NCBI GenBank assembly: GCA_016946835.1 | Contig: JACVTC010000018.1 | Span: 100,001-164,000 of the forward strand | Reading direction: 5' to 3' | Length of the DNA stretch: 64,000 nucleotides | Source: Neocallimastix lanati (nom. inval.) | Lineage: Eukaryota; Neocallimastigomycota; Neocallimastigomycetes; Neocallimastigales; Neocallimastigaceae | The notes under the pieces: model-generated | What the model saw: only the letters and a program-made list of their open reading frames with translations | What the model was told of the DNA's origin: nothing | Databases searched by the model: none | Shown: positions 1 through 13,607 of the stretch, in pieces | Numbering within the stretch: position 1 is the first letter of the stretch | Layout of the letters: each line of letters opens with the position of its first letter | Position numbers and translations under genes: made by a program

Positions 1-2
1 GT

Positions 3-1046
3 AAAAGTGGAAATGAAACGCTTGTCAAATATCTAGTAGAATTTGGAGCTGATGCCAATAAAGAGGATAAAAGTGGGGAAACGCCACTGTTTAATGCCTG
101 TTCAAGTGGAAATGAAATGCTTGTCAAGTATTTAGTGGAAATTTTAGGAGCGGATGTTAATAAAGAAGAGGAAGGAGGTGAAATACCATTACATCGTGCC
201 TGTGACAGTGGAAATGAAAGGATGATACTGTTTTTAATTGAACAAGGTTCCAATGTCAATAAAAGGGAAGAATATGGAGAAACGCCGCTCATTAGAGCAT
301 GTATTAATGATAATGTAAAGGCGGTAAAATATTTAATAGAACAAGGAAAGGCTGATATTAATGAAGTGGACAATGAAGGCAATACACCTTTAATTGGAGC
401 CTGTACCATTGGAAGTGAATCGATTGTTCGGTATTTAGTAGAAGAGCAAGGAAGGAACGTTAATGAAGAAAATGATCATGGACAAATTTCGGTTCATTTT
501 GCGAGTGGTAATGGTCATGAAAAATTATTAAGGTATCTAGTGGAACGAGGCGCTAATTGGGATAAGGCAAATGACGCCGGTGAAACACCATTACATTTTG
601 CCTGTTGTGAATATTGGAATGGGCCTAGCCATACCATCATTGAATATTTAGTGGAACTTGGTGCAGATATCAATAAGAAAGGAGAGGAAGGCAAGACACC
701 ATTACATTATCTCTGTGAGGAGGATGGAAATGGATATAGCAATGGTAATGACAATGGCAATAACAATGACAATGGAACAGAAGTAAAAGTTCGATATTTA
801 ATAGAACATGGAGCGAAATTAGATGAAGAAGATGAAAATGGAAAGACAGCCTTACATTATGCCTGTATTCATGGTCAAGAAAAAATTATACAGGTATTAA
901 TGGAAGGAGGATCTAATTCGAATTCAAAGGATAAGAAGGGTAAAACGCCCATTTTTTATGCCAGTCAATCCGAACCTGAAAATAAAAAGATTGAGACCAT
1001 TTTTAAGACCTTTGGTATTAATATTTTTGATAAGAAATATTGGTAA
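3..1046 (+). CDS. Ankyrin-repeat protein, 3' part (5' end outside window)
   Basis: The frame is open from the left edge, so this is the C-terminal part of a longer gene; the first ATG at 117 lies inside a repeat and is not a credible start. About ten ankyrin repeats of 33-36 residues are visible, with the usual signatures: GETPL or GKTPLH at the repeat start, then a helix such as VKYLVE, then GADVNK or GADINK. One repeat is interrupted by a low-complexity Asn/Gly insert (about 721-780). The protein ends with a half repeat and KKYW. Ankyrin proteins are protein-binding scaffolds; no catalytic domain is visible, so the partner is unknown. Base composition is clearly richer in G and C than the flanks, as expected for a constrained exon. 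The same repeat wording recurs in decayed form in the 62.45-63.56 kb array. Confidence 0.9.
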   Translation, partial: KSGNETLVKYLVEFGADANKEDKSGETPLFNACSSGNEMLVKYLVEILGADVNKEEEGGEIPLHRACDSGNERMILFLIEQGSNVNKREEYGETPLIRACINDNVKAVKYLIEQGKADINEVDNEGNTPLIGACTIGSESIVRYLVEEQGRNVNEENDHGQISVHFASGNGHEKLLRYLVERGANWDKANDAGETPLHFACCEYWNGPSHTIIEYLVELGADINKKGEEGKTPLHYLCEEDGNGYSNGNDNGNNNDNGTEVKVRYLIEHGAKLDEEDENGKTALHYACIHGQEKIIQVLMEGGSNSNSKDKKGKTPIFYASQSEPENKKIETIFKTFGINIFDKKYW

Positions 1047-1545
1047 AAGCAATAATAATAAAATAAAAAAAAAAGTCGATAAAATTTAGAAATTAAAATT
1101 AAAGGACTAGAAAAAAAAAAAAATAAATAAAAAAATGTATAATTAAATAGAGATAGATAAATAGATTAATTCCTAACTAGATTTCATTATAGTTAGTCTT
1201 TTTTTTTTTTTTTTGTAATTATTACTATTATTATTATTTTTAATGAAAACATTAAATAAATAAAAAATTATAGATTATAATAAAGTTTATACCACCACCA
1301 TCATGACATATCATTCAATATCCAAATAAATTTTTTTTATATTTGTTAAATTTTTATTTTATTATTTTATTTTTATTATTTATTTTATTTTATTTTATTT
1401 TATTTTTTTTTTTATTTTTATTTTTATTTTTTTTTTTATTTTTTTTTTTCTCTTCTTCTCTACTCTACTCTACTCTACTCTCTGACCCCTCCTATCCTGT
1501 CCAATTTTCATTTTCATTTTCAATTATATCCTTATGCTTGTAAAA

Positions 1546-1576
<31 letters not shown>

Positions 1577-1624
1577 TATTTGTGTTTAATAATAATAATA
1601 ATAATAATAATTATTATTATTATA

Positions 1625-1659
<35 letters not shown>

Positions 1660-4092
1660 TATTTTTTATTTATTTATTTAATTATTTTATCAATAATTAT
1701 TTATTTCATTCATCAAATATAAGCTAAATAAATAATACTAAATAGTTATAATAATTAATAATGAATTGTGTTTGAACTAATTAATTATAGGATTAATAAA
1801 ATCATATAAAATCATTTAGTAATTTAATACAAGAGATTATCATTAATAATAAAATAGAATTAATAAAATTAATAATTAATAAATTAATCAAATATAATTA
1901 ATCAAATAGAAATATTAATTAATAAAAAATATGAATAATAATTAATAAAAAATATGAATACTAATTAATAAAAAATATGAATATATAATTATATCATTAA
2001 TAATAAAAACATTTAAATATAAAAAAAATTTAAATTTAACTAAATTTGAAACAATAAAAATTTTAATTAAATTTTATTTATTTCTATATCATTCATTCAT
2101 TCATTTAATTTTCATCATTAAAAGAAGAAAAGAAAGAAAAGAAAATGAATTATTCTCATGAATTGAATTAAAAAAAGATGAAATAAAAAAATATGAATAG
2201 TTTTTTTATTTTTTTTTTAACTTTTAAAATAGATAAAAGAGAATAGAAAAAATATATTAAATATAAATATTTATGATATATAGATATATATAATTTATTT
2301 TAAATATTTTATATAGAAATGGTTTAATCAGAATAATTTTATCTTTTTATCGATTTATTTATTTTATTCATTGACTTTAAATTTTTTTATTATTTAATTT
2401 AATTTAAAAGTTTTTTTTTTTTTAAATTTTTTTTTTAAATTTTATTTAAATTTTATTTAAATTTTTTAATTTTTTAATTTTTTTCTATTTGATTTTTAAT
2501 TAAATTTAAAGTTCAATTTAAAATTTAATTTTTTTTATTATTTTTTATATTTTTAATTTAATTTTTTTTTTTTTTAATTATATACAAAATTATTTTGTGA
2601 AAATTACGTAAAATAGATTGAGATCATTGTTTAAATTTAAATATTTGATATTTATTATTATTTAATATTTAATATTTATTATTTATTATCCCACATTAAT
2701 TGATGATATTAATAAATTAATAAAATTTAAAAAGTTTAAGAAAAAAAAATATTGAAAAATAAAATAATAATAATAAATCAATAATAAAATTATAAAATAA
2801 TATAATATAAAAAAAAAGTCTATTAAATAAAAAAAAAAAATTTATTATATACATATCTAATAATGGACATATAATATATAAAAATTAATATTTAAAATTA
2901 ATATGCATAAAGTTTATAAAATAATTTAAATATATAAAAGAAAAAACAAAAGACAAAAAAAAATAATTATATTATTTAGTATAATATTGAAGAATAAAAT
3001 AAACCGAGTTCATATATTTTATTCTTTATTTGTTTCTATGAATTTTTATTCTTTTTTTTTTTTTTTTTTCATTTTGTATATATAATTCTGTGCAGTGAAT
3101 TTATTCCTACATATAAAATAAAATAAAACATATATATAATATGTAAAAGGAATGGAATAAGATGGGAATAGTTTTTAAAATTTTTTTTAAAAAAAAAAAA
3201 AAAAAAATATAAAAAAAAATTTTTTTTTTATATTTTTTATATCTTAATAAAGTTTAATAAAAAAAAAAATTATTTTATATTTCAATATTTTTCTATATTT
3301 TATATTTTTTATCATTTTTTTTTTTCGTTCGGATTTGGTCTAGTCAAATATTTTAAAAATAAAAAAACAAAAAGACATTTTTAATGGTTAATTGGGTGTA
3401 ATTGAATTTTTAGTAATCTTTAATTTATAATTAAAAAAAAAAAAAAAAAAAAAAAAAATAAAAAAATTAAAGTTAATTTTTTAATTATTTTAAAAATAAA
3501 AGGGAAAAAAAAAATTTTTTTCCTCTTAAACCATAAAGTTATTTTAAACATTTTTTTTTATTACTATGAAGGAGTCAATCTTTCTAGTTTACATTATAAT
3601 TTTATATAGAAATAGATTAAATAATCATAATTTGTATAGATATTTACTTTTAAATAGATTTTTAAATATATATTATATATTTTTTTATTTAATTTTTTTT
3701 TCAATTTTTTTATTTAAACTATTTTTACAAATGTACTTTTAATTATCATCATAAGACCTCATTAAGAAAATAAAAAAAAAAAAAATTTACAACAGTACAT
3801 TTAATTTTTTTCTTTATTAGTTTAATTTTTATTTAATTTTAAATTAGGACAAAAAAATTATTATATATATATTATTATTTATTATTTAAATAAATTATTA
3901 TTTAATAATTTCTTTTTATTTGTTTTATATGGAATTTAATTAATGAATACTTTTTTTTTTTCTTTCTAAATCATTTTTTTATAATTGAGTAAGTCCTTTA
4001 AATAAAAAAAAATTTTTTTTAACATTTATTTGAAGTATTTTATTTATTATTATTTTATCATTAGTTTATTAATCATTAAAAGAAAAAAAGAA

Positions 4093-4111
4093 AATAAATA
4101 AATAATTAAAA

Positions 4112-4186
<75 letters not shown>

Positions 4187-4190
4187 ATAT
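4093..4190. repeat. AAAT tetranucleotide microsatellite
   Basis: An uninterrupted run of about 24 copies of AAAT (read as AATAAATAAAT). Simple-sequence DNA with no coding meaning. Confidence 0.95.
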
Positions 4191-4654
4191 ATATATAAAT
4201 AAAAATATTTCAAAATATAAAAATATAGTTAATAAATTTTAAAAACTTTTATTTTCTTTTCATCATTAGTTTTATCACTAATATTTTTCTTTATTACTTT
4301 TCATTCTTTTATTATTATTATTATTATTATTATAATATTACTATTATTATTATTATTACTATTATTATTATTATTATTATTTATTAGTTTTTCCACTTGT
4401 TTTCTTAATTTTATTGTTATTATTATCACTATTGACATATAATTTTAAAAGTTGCTCTTGTGTATAACTGATTGATATTGCTATTAATAACATATTTATT
4501 ATTTTTTATAAAAATAATGAAAAAAAAAATTTTTTTTATATATTATATTTATTTGTAATAAATTAAAATAAAAAAAAAAGACCTTCAATAATAAATCATG
4601 ATACCTTTGATATTTTTTATGGTAGAATAATTGAAATTTATCCTTTGATAATGA

Positions 4655-4701
<47 letters not shown>

Positions 4702-5708
4702 TAATGATAATAATACTATTTTATCCATATTTTATTTATAATGTTAATTCGTTTATTCACAATATATAAATGGTACTAATTATAAATAATATTCTCATTA
4801 CTTTATTAATCATTATTAGCCATATATTTTATAATTAATAATGAATATATCTTATTTTATTTATTTTATTTTATTTTATTTTTAAAACTCTGTTAAATAT
4901 TTGAAATTTTGAAACCCGAAAAAAAAAACTATTTTAAATATTTTTTTTTTCTAGTTTATTATATAACATTTTATATTTTTTTTTATTGAAGTTTATTTGT
5001 ATATTTATTAATATTATTCTCTTTTCTTTCTCTTTCTTTCTTTTTTTTTTTTTATTTATATTTTAATTATAATTTTATTTTTATTTTTATTTTTAATTTT
5101 AGTATTATTAAAAAATAACTCGACCACCTTTTCTTTAATTCCTTTTTTTTTTTTATTAAAAATATTTATTAAAAATATTCAAATGGTTAATGAAAAAAAA
5201 ATTTTTTTTAAATTTATAAATAGAATATATTTTACAAAAAAAAAAAATTTTTTTTTTCTTTTAAACTTTTACATTTTATTATTTTTTTCATACAAAAATA
5301 TAAAAACTTCAAACACTTTTAAACATTCAGAGGAAACTCGAACAAACGAACGAACAAACGAACTAAAATAAAACAAAACCAAAAATAATCAATTCAAATT
5401 TTTACTCAACAACAATTTCAAATTTATTTCTTATTAATAAATTTTTATTATTATTTAATAAAACAAAATTTTTAATTTTATTATTTTATTATTTTCCAAA
5501 TTTTTAATAATTAATAAAATTTAAATTAAATTAATACTATATATGGTAATATATCCATTAATATATTCATTTTTTTAATTTACAAAACTTTATATATATT
5601 ATAATACAAAGAAAATATATGATTGAATGTAAAAGTGCAATTGACAGAAAATAAATAGAATAATATACAGTTTGGAATAAATTTAAAAAAAATTATTTTA
5701 ATTTAAAA

Positions 5709-6260
5709 TATTAATAAATAATAAATAATAAATAATAAATAATAAATAATAAATAATAAATAATAAATAATAGATAATAAATAATAAATAATAAATAATA
5801 AATAATAAATAATAAATAATAAATAATAAATAATAAATAATAAATAATAAATAATAAATAATAAATAATAAATAATAAATAATAAATAATAAATAATAAA
5901 TAATAAATAATAAATAATAAATAATAAATAATAAATAATAAATAATAAATAATAAATGATAAATAATAAATAATAAATAATAAATAATAAAAAGAGTATT
6001 TATTAATAAATAATAAATAATAAATAATAATAAATAAATAATAAATAATAAATAATAAATAATAAATAATAAATAATAAATAATAAATAATAATAAGAGT
6101 ATTATTAATAAATAATAAATAATAAAGAGAGTATTTATTAATAAATAATAAATAATAAATAATAAAAAGAGTATTTATTAATAAATAATAAATAATAAAA
6201 AGAGTATTTATTAATAAATAATTGAATAATAAATAATAAATAATGAATAATGAATAATTA
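5709..6260. repeat. 7-bp minisatellite (AATAAAT)n with higher-order blocks
   Basis: The unit AATAAAT repeats nearly perfectly from about 5709 to 5990. The array is then broken by several copies of a longer block in which AAAAGAGTATTTATT precedes further units (about 5990, 6090, 6125, 6165, 6197), which gives a higher-order structure. Because 7 is not a multiple of 3, the minus strand shows a spurious open frame with a 7-residue period. Confidence 0.95.
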
Positions 6261-8041
6261 AGGAAATGATTAAATAATGAAGTCATAAACAAATAATCAA
6301 ATAAAGATTAATTATAAATAAAAGACCTAAAATAAATATTAAATAAATAAATAAATTAATAAAAATAAAACAATAGAAAGAAAAAAATTAGTTATATTAA
6401 TAATTAATAAAAAAAAAATAAAGTATAATATAAAGGAATAATACTTTTATCTATTTAATAATTAATTATTATTCTTTTATATTAAAGTATTTTAGACATT
6501 CTTTTTTATATTTAAAGCATACATAAAATATAACCATTTTTATTTAAATCATATTTATTATTTATTAAATACTATTAATTATTAAATACTATTAATTATT
6601 AAATACTATTAAATATTAAATACTATTAATTATTAAATACTATTAAATATTTCTTATTTATTAAAAGTATTTAATTATTAATATTTAATAGCATTCAATT
6701 ATTCCATTATTAATATTATTTATTAATGATGTTGATTTTATATGATCAAATTTTTGGAAATAAATAAATAAATATAAAATTAATTTTTTTTTTAATTAAT
6801 GATAAAAAAAAAAAAACAAAATAATCATAATAATAATAAAAATAATAATAATAATCATAATAATATAATAAAAATAATAAAACTATTAAAAAATTAAATA
6901 TTTCAATATATATATATATAGAAAAAAAAAGTACTTAACTTTTTTTTTTTTTTATTATTTTTTTTCTACTTCTTTAAATTTTAATTCACTTTTCATTTTT
7001 ATTTTTTTGTTTTTATTTTTAGTTTTGTTTATATTTTCTTTATATATTTATTGTTATATATATATTTTTCATTTGTTCATTTAATATTATTAAATTTTTA
7101 ATCATCTTTTTTAATATAATATTTTTTTTTTAAAAAAAAAACATATTTTATTATTTAATTTATTTAATTAACCATTTATTTTTCATAAATATATATCTTA
7201 ATTATAAATTAATAATACCTCTTACGATAATATTTATTCAAAAAAAAAAAAAAAATAAAAAATAAAAATAAAAATACTAATAATAATTTAAAATATTCAA
7301 CACAATATTTTGACAATAAACAAACAAAAATTGTATAAATGCACAGCATTAATTTTTATTAAAAAAAAAATTACACTATTAAATTTTCACCTATTTTTTT
7401 TTTTAAATAAAAAAAATCTTTACTGGAAAAAGTTTTATTACTTTTAAATAAATAATTTTTATTTCATTTTCAATTTCTTTATTATTTAAAAAATAATTAT
7501 TATCTTAAATAATATTTATTACTTGTAATATTTATTTGTAATATTTAATAATAATTAAGCAACATAAAAAAAAAAAATCTTTTTTACAAACTTGAAATAC
7601 TTTTTTTTTTTTAATAAAAGAAAAACAATAATAACAACATAATTCAAATAACGCTTTATTTTGTAAATATATTTCAATTCTTCAATTTTGAAACACTATT
7701 ATATTTAAAGAACAATAAATTAAGAAACCAAAAAAAAAAAAAAAAAAAAAAAGCAAAAGAAAAATATTTTCGTATTAATTATCTTAAAAAAATTATAGCT
7801 TTTGTAATATATTAAAATTTTAAGTACTCGTTTAAAATAAAAAAAATAATAAAAAAATTTCAATAAATTAAAAATATTATTATATATATATAAAGTATAT
7901 ATTTTATTATTTTCAACATTTCAATTTTAAGAAAAGGAATATTTTTACTAATAAATTATAAATATTATTTTTTTTCTTAGTCGTCATTTATAATTATTTA
8001 TTGATAAATATATAATTTAAACAAACAAACAAACAAACAAA

Positions 8042-8078
<37 letters not shown>

Positions 8079-8162
8079 AGAAAACAGAAAACAGAAAAGC
8101 AGAAAAAAAAAAAAAAGAAAAAACAGTTTAAATTTCAAATAAATTTTTCTTTAATGATTTTT

Positions 8163-8267
8163 ATGCCAGTTTCTCTTATTATTTCAGCCCTCACCACTAC
8201 TACTATTATTTCTACTAGCACTCTTCCTCTTCTTATTATTAAGTCTAAGTCTAGCACTAAGCAATAA
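8163..8267 (+). other. Possible short upstream ORF (34 codons)
   Basis: A 34-codon ATG-to-TAA frame about 150 bp upstream of the F-box start. It lies in a locally GC-richer patch with good codon variety (Ser/Thr/Leu/Ile and a basic end). It could be an upstream ORF in the leader of the F-box mRNA, or a remnant. No homology is recognised and transcription is not shown. Confidence 0.25.
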
Positions 8268-8420
8268 ATTTTTTAAACGAATATAACTAAAAAAAAAAAA
8301 AAAAAAAAATTATAAAAATATTTTTTTAATTAAATAAAAAAATATACATATCAATCCTGTAAAATAAAATAAAATAAAGTATTTATTTTGGGTTATTCCA
8401 AACTTTCAATATTATTCCCT

Positions 8421-8637
8421 ATGTCCACTTCCTTAACAGCTTTATCTTCAGATATTCTTGTTCATTTATTGAACTTTTTACCACCTACAAGTCTTATCGC
8501 TCTAGGTATGACTTGTCATAAATTATACCAACTATCTAAAGATGAACTCTACTGGAAATGTCAAATACAACAAATGAAGGATGGGCTAATATACCAAATA
8601 ATATTGAAACATGACCTAAATAAATACTTTACATGGA

Positions 8638-8707
<70 letters not shown>

Positions 8708-9064
8708 TTTTTTTAAAAAAAAAAAAAGATAATATAATATATATATAAATGTATATTATTAGTTGAATAATTAATTAAAAAAAAAATAAATTATTACAAA
8801 TCAATAGAAATATGTAAATTTTATAAAGTAATTTTAAAAAATATATACATATTTATATATTGTATGGTAATAAAATAGTAATAGAATAATTTAGAAGAAA
8901 GATAGGAGTAAAATAGAATAAAAAAATTTTTTTTATTATATTATATATTATTTAAATATATATATATTCAAACTTTTTATTAACAAATAAATATATTTTT
9001 TATATAAATATTTTTTTTATTTTTAAATATTTATATTTTCAATCTCTAAATACATATATATTTC

Positions 9065-9106
<42 letters not shown>

Positions 9107-9675
9107 GAATATATTCGAGTGTGGTGACGTGGCATTGTAAAAATTGTGGATGTTCCACTCCCTATCTATTTCTACTGACGAATACCAAAGTATGTCGAAA
9201 TTGTCTAGAAACCTGTGATGATTATCGAATCCTAACGAAATCAATGGCTTTATCCCAATTTTTATTAAATGAAAAGGATATTGCTAATTTACCAAAGGGT
9301 GTCATTGGTCAAAAGGGAGATAAAAGCTTTATGGGTTATGTACAAATTTATTCTGCCAAGGCCGTTGATCAAATGTAAGGAAAACAAAAATAAAAAATAA
9401 AAAAAATTCTTTTGTTTTGTTTTGTTTTATTTTATCTATAAATATATATTTAAATATATATAATTAATTATTGATGATTGATGATTAATAATTTTTTTTT
9501 ATTTTTATTTTTATTTATAAATATATATTCTCTTTACTTTATATATATATATATAATGCATTATACAATATAAAAAAAAATACATATAATATTTTAATTT
9601 ATATTTATTCATACAAATTTACATATATTGATTCATTCAAAATATAATCAATCATTCATTTCATTTTATATTTAA

Positions 9676-9748
<73 letters not shown>

Positions 9749-10343
9749 TCATAAATATAGTTCAATTAAAAAATGGGGAAGTAGAGAAAAAAGAGATCAA
9801 GAATTAGAAAAAAGAAAGAGAAAATCACTTCTTCACTGGAAGCAAAGAATGGAACTCTACACCATCTTTAATAAATCCTATCGTAACAAACGAGGCTTAG
9901 AATCTTCCGGCAATCTCAAAAAGTCTAAATCAAGATCAATTTCAAAGAAAAAGTTACTCCTTGCCACCACTACCACTACCACTACCACTAGTGCCAGAAC
10001 TAAAACTAAAATTCCGAAGCGTCCACCTACCATGCCAATTATATTAAAGGATATTAAGGATACTATCATTGATAATTATGATCGATTTTCTATGGCCATT
10101 AATTTAGGATTTGTAGAAAAGGATACGGGTTGTTTCTATGAACCCATTCAATGTGGCTTTTGTGATGAAACTAAAAAGATTGCCTCAATGACCGAAGAAG
10201 AAGCCATTTTTGAAAAACCTTGTAATATCAAATACCCCTCCATTTATACCATTAAAACTTTGAAGGATCACATTAGTAAATGTCATATAGACTTCTATAA
10301 GAAAATTACTAATGTTCGAATTAATATTATACAAAATTGTTAA
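8421..10343 (+). CDS. F-box protein with zinc-binding motifs, three exons
   Basis: Exons rebuilt from frame and splice sites: 8421-8638, 9105-9374 and 9761-10343, joined 1071 nt, 356 residues. Both introns begin GTAA and end AG, keep the frame exactly, and contain AAT microsatellites (8641-8705; 9678-9745) plus a long poly-A. The start is the ATG at 8421; upstream codons lack an ATG. The N-terminus (about residues 7-50) is an F-box: LSSDILVHLLNFLP, then MTCHKLYQLSKDELYWK. In SCF ubiquitin ligases this segment binds Skp1. Exon 2 starts with Cys pairs (CKNCGC, then CRNCLE) that look like a zinc ribbon. The C-terminus has CGFC and a later HISKCH. A basic, Lys/Arg-rich linker and a Thr run lie between. 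The substrate is unknown. F-box assignment is strong; the zinc-binding role is inferred. Confidence 0.8.
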
Positions 10344-10495
10344 ATATATAAATAATAATTAATAATACTACTACAAAATAATAATAATCCATTTTGAATG
10401 AAATTTTAATAAATGGAATAATAGTTATTGACTAATAAATAATTAACTAATATTAAATAATTAATAATGAATAATAAAATAATAAATAATTAATA

Positions 10496-10528
<33 letters not shown>

Positions 10529-12020
10529 AAAAAAAAAAAAAAAGTCATCCTAACTTTATTTTTAATTCGTATAATTCTTTATGTAGTAATAAACTCTTTT
10601 AAAAAAACAATAATAATAATAATAAAATAAATAAATAAATAAATAAAAAGTTATTCATATATTCATATATATCTTAAATTATATAAACTTTTAATAAATA
10701 CTTTAATTTTTTAATTCGATACATTTATGAATTGTAAGTTGTATATATCAAATTCTAATTATTTATTTTTATTTTTATTTTTATTTTTATTTTTATTTTT
10801 ATTTATTTATTTATTTTTTATTTTTTTGTATATTACATGTATTTTATCAAATATTTAATTAATAAAGATGAAACAAGTTTGCTACCGTTTAAAAAAAAAA
10901 AAAAAATTTTTTTTTGTAATATTGCTACTATTTAATTTAAACAACCCCTTAACCAATAAGTAAAGAAAAAAAATTCTTTTTTTTTAAACTTGTTCTTTCA
11001 AAAAAAAATTTTTTTTTTTCTTTTTTTGATCATGACTTTATTGTAAAACAATTATTTATTTTAAATATGATTCCAATATTTAATTATTCTATCGATCCTA
11101 CTTATTTAATTATTTAATTATTAATCAATTTCAATTAAATTTCAATTATTTATTCAATTTATTATTTTTAACTATGATTTATTTCATAAATGAATGAAAT
11201 GAATAGTAATTAAAATATTTTCTTTATTATTTTTTTTTTCTTTATTATTTTGCTTTATTTTAATTTACCCTTTTTTTAATTTCTATAAAAAATAAAAAAT
11301 AAAAAATTAAAAATAAAAATAATAATAAAAATTTTAATTAATTTCAAACATTTTAATTTTTTATTTCATTTTTAGTTCTTAATACTTATTAATTAGATAT
11401 TTAATTAATTATTTAAATAAATAGATACTTTATTAATTGTATAAATAAATAATTATTGATTTATTATTTAAATAAATGAATATATAAATAAATTCCAATT
11501 AATTTTTTTTTTTTAATTTTTTTTTTTTTAATTAATTTATCATTGATTAAATTTTAGTTTTTTCTTTTCTTTTTTTTAATAATAAATGAATGTTTTATTT
11601 TATTTTCATTTTATTTCATTTAATTTCTTTAGTCATAGCAAAAAAAAAAAAAAAAGTTGATATCACATAAATATATAAAAATAATATAATATATTTACTT
11701 ATATTTATTTATTTTATTTACTTATTTATTTTACCTACTTATTTATTTAAAGTTAACATTAAAGAAACAAATAATGATATAATCAACTATAAATATATAA
11801 AAAAAGATAGTTTTATTTATTTACTATTTATAAAAGATTATTTATTATTTTACACTTTGTGTCAATGATTATGTCCTAACTTTTAGTAATTCTATACAGT
11901 GAAGTGACCTGTTGTTTATATGCTTACATTGTGGCTTATATATCTTACATTTAATATTTTACAATACGTATCAATATATTTAACATTTAACATATTATTT
12001 TATTAAACAGGGAGTATTGG
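10344..12020. other. AT-rich intergenic, nothing coding seen
   Basis: A/T homopolymers, an AAT run (10500-10520), ATTTT runs (10760-10815) and poly-A/T tracts. A slightly less biased patch at 11850-11960 contains TGTGGCTTATAT, a 12-mer that also occurs inverted at about 19351-19362. No gene is supported. Confidence 0.6.
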
Positions 12021-12749
12021 AATGTGGTCCATTTCGCCAATTTTTTTTTTTGAAATTTTAATAAGCCATCTATTTATTTGTGGCTTTTAAAATTTATATT
12101 ATTACGCCATAAAATTTAATATAATTTTAAGTAAAAAAGAAATAAATGTATAAATAAATAAGTAAATAAATAAATAAATAAAAATTAAAAAGGTCAATAA
12201 AAAATAAAATATTTTTATATAATTTTTTTTTTTTTTGACAATCATGTTATAAGGAAAATGATAAATAATTATTTTCCTTATAACCTTATTTTTTATATTT
12301 TATTATTAATATTTATATTATATTTTTATATTTTATATTTTATTATTGATATTATATTTTTATATTTTTCTATTAATATTATATTTTTATATTTTCATAT
12401 TTTTATATTTTATTATTAATATCAATATAATATTTTTATATTTTATTATTAAAAAATTTTATTTTATAAATTTATATTTAAATTAATATTATTTAAAATA
12501 TTAATTTTTTATATTATAACTAAAACTTTAGTTGTTATTATAACATCTTAATAATAGAATTAAACCTTTTATTTTATATATAATTTATAAATAAAATATT
12601 AAATAATAATAAAAATTACAAAATAATATTTTTATAAGACTTAAATTATAGCTGTAAATTGAAATTTCAAAAATTAAAATTTGTTGTTCACATTTCAATT
12701 ACTATTTATATATTACAGCAACCGTTTTGTAGAGATATATAAATAGGTT

Positions 12750-12970
12750 TTTTACACATATGAATTCCCATGTCTATCCCATATTATATATATGGGCTTG
12801 TAAACTTTGGTATATATATCTTATACTATATCAGTACGACGTCAGCGCTCCAAATTCCTAAGCAGAAGTAGCTCCAGTAGACATGTCTTGCCAAATAACA
12901 TCCGTGTTATCCTATAGAAATTGAACTCGTAACCCTCACAGTATAAGCTATACAACTACACTAGGATGTC
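12750..12970 (-). mobile_element. SINE-like element C, inserted in the MULE
   Basis: On the minus strand, from about 12968 down, a weak tRNA-like head has ATCCTA at its start and TAGGAT at its end (pairing ends, 12908-12968), an A-box-like TAGTGTAGTTG and a B-box-like GAGTTCAATTTC. A core follows (about 12880-12828) with TGGAG, CTTCTGCTTAGG, GGAGCG, GACG and CGTACTGATAT in that order. The element ends in a palindrome CCCATAT...ATATGGG near 12778-12796. The core and palindrome match the element at 57696-58089 and, more weakly, the one at 41069-41525. No target duplication was found, so it is probably older. The boundaries are estimates. Confidence 0.5.
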
Positions 12971-12979
12971 ATGGGTGAT

Positions 12980-13200
12980 CAAATATAGAAATTAAATATG
13001 TGGCAATCCAATAATGGTAGGAGCGGAATTAATACTTACCTGAAATTGTGCCATTATAACCCCTTTACCCTTTCTCCAAACCCTATCGGGAAAATCAGAT
13101 CAAGAATAGATACCAGCAGGGGTTGGCAGGATACCAGATGATTATTAAGTCGCCACATAACAACCAGTAGAAAGCCCAGTTCTACTTTATATGTTAAAAA
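12980..13200. other. GC-richer unassigned segment beside SINE C
   Basis: About 200 bp with much more balanced composition than its surroundings, between the tRNA-like head of SINE C and the transposase leader. It includes ATACTTACCTG (about 13032-13042), which equals the 5' end of U1 snRNA or, read on the minus strand, a perfect CAGGTAAGTAT splice donor. It may be extra 5' sequence of the SINE or a second short insert. No open frame or known family is recognised. Confidence 0.4.
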
Positions 13201-13607
13201 ATGCTATATATATTTGTTGTTTTAAAAAGACTTAAAAGTTAATAATTTAATTAGATTATAATATAAATAAAATAATTAATTAATTCATAAATTCTTTATT
13301 AGTATATATTAAAAAAAAATAATTAATATTAATTTAGAATAAATAAATAATTAAGTTTTTTTTATATACATTAAATAAATAATTTATTTTTAAATAATAA
13401 AAATTAAAATATTTTCATATATACTTTATGTATCTGTTTTTTTTTTTTAAAAAAAATTAAAAGAAAAAGAAATAATTAAAATACTTTTTATCTTTTAAAA
13501 AAAATTGAATATTTAATTGTTCAGAATTAATATTAAAAAATAATATTTAGATAATTAATATAATAATTTAAAAGATATAATTAAAAACTATATATTAAAA
13601 TTTATAA

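Larger units (their letters stand above)
1047..8152. other. Long AT-rich intergenic region with microsatellites
   Basis: About 7 kb of almost pure A/T. It holds homopolymers, ATTTT-rich and AT dinucleotide runs (1375-1575), ATT/AAT runs (1589-1660, 4310-4380, 4655-4697), an AAAT array (4093-4190) and a 7-bp minisatellite (5709-6260, listed separately). At 5330-5370 there is a short less biased patch with ACGAACAAACGAAC repeats. I find no exon-like stretch here; open frames in this region are low-complexity Leu/Phe/Ile/Tyr strings. Confidence 0.7.

Noticed and set aside
117-119. ATG at 117 as the start of the first ankyrin gene
   Set aside because: The repeat frame is open upstream to the window edge and the ATG falls inside a repeat helix.
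1343-1722. Two open frames of Phe/Leu/Ile/Asn/Tyr strings
   Set aside because: They are translations of poly-T, ATTTT and AAT/ATT microsatellites, with no codon structure.
5711-6292. 193-codon minus-strand ORF
   Set aside because: It is a frame through the 7-bp AATAAAT minisatellite; its 7-residue period is a consequence of the DNA repeat.
12980-13200. U1 snRNA gene
   Set aside because: Only the first 11 nt match; no further U1 structure (stem-loops, Sm site) follows.
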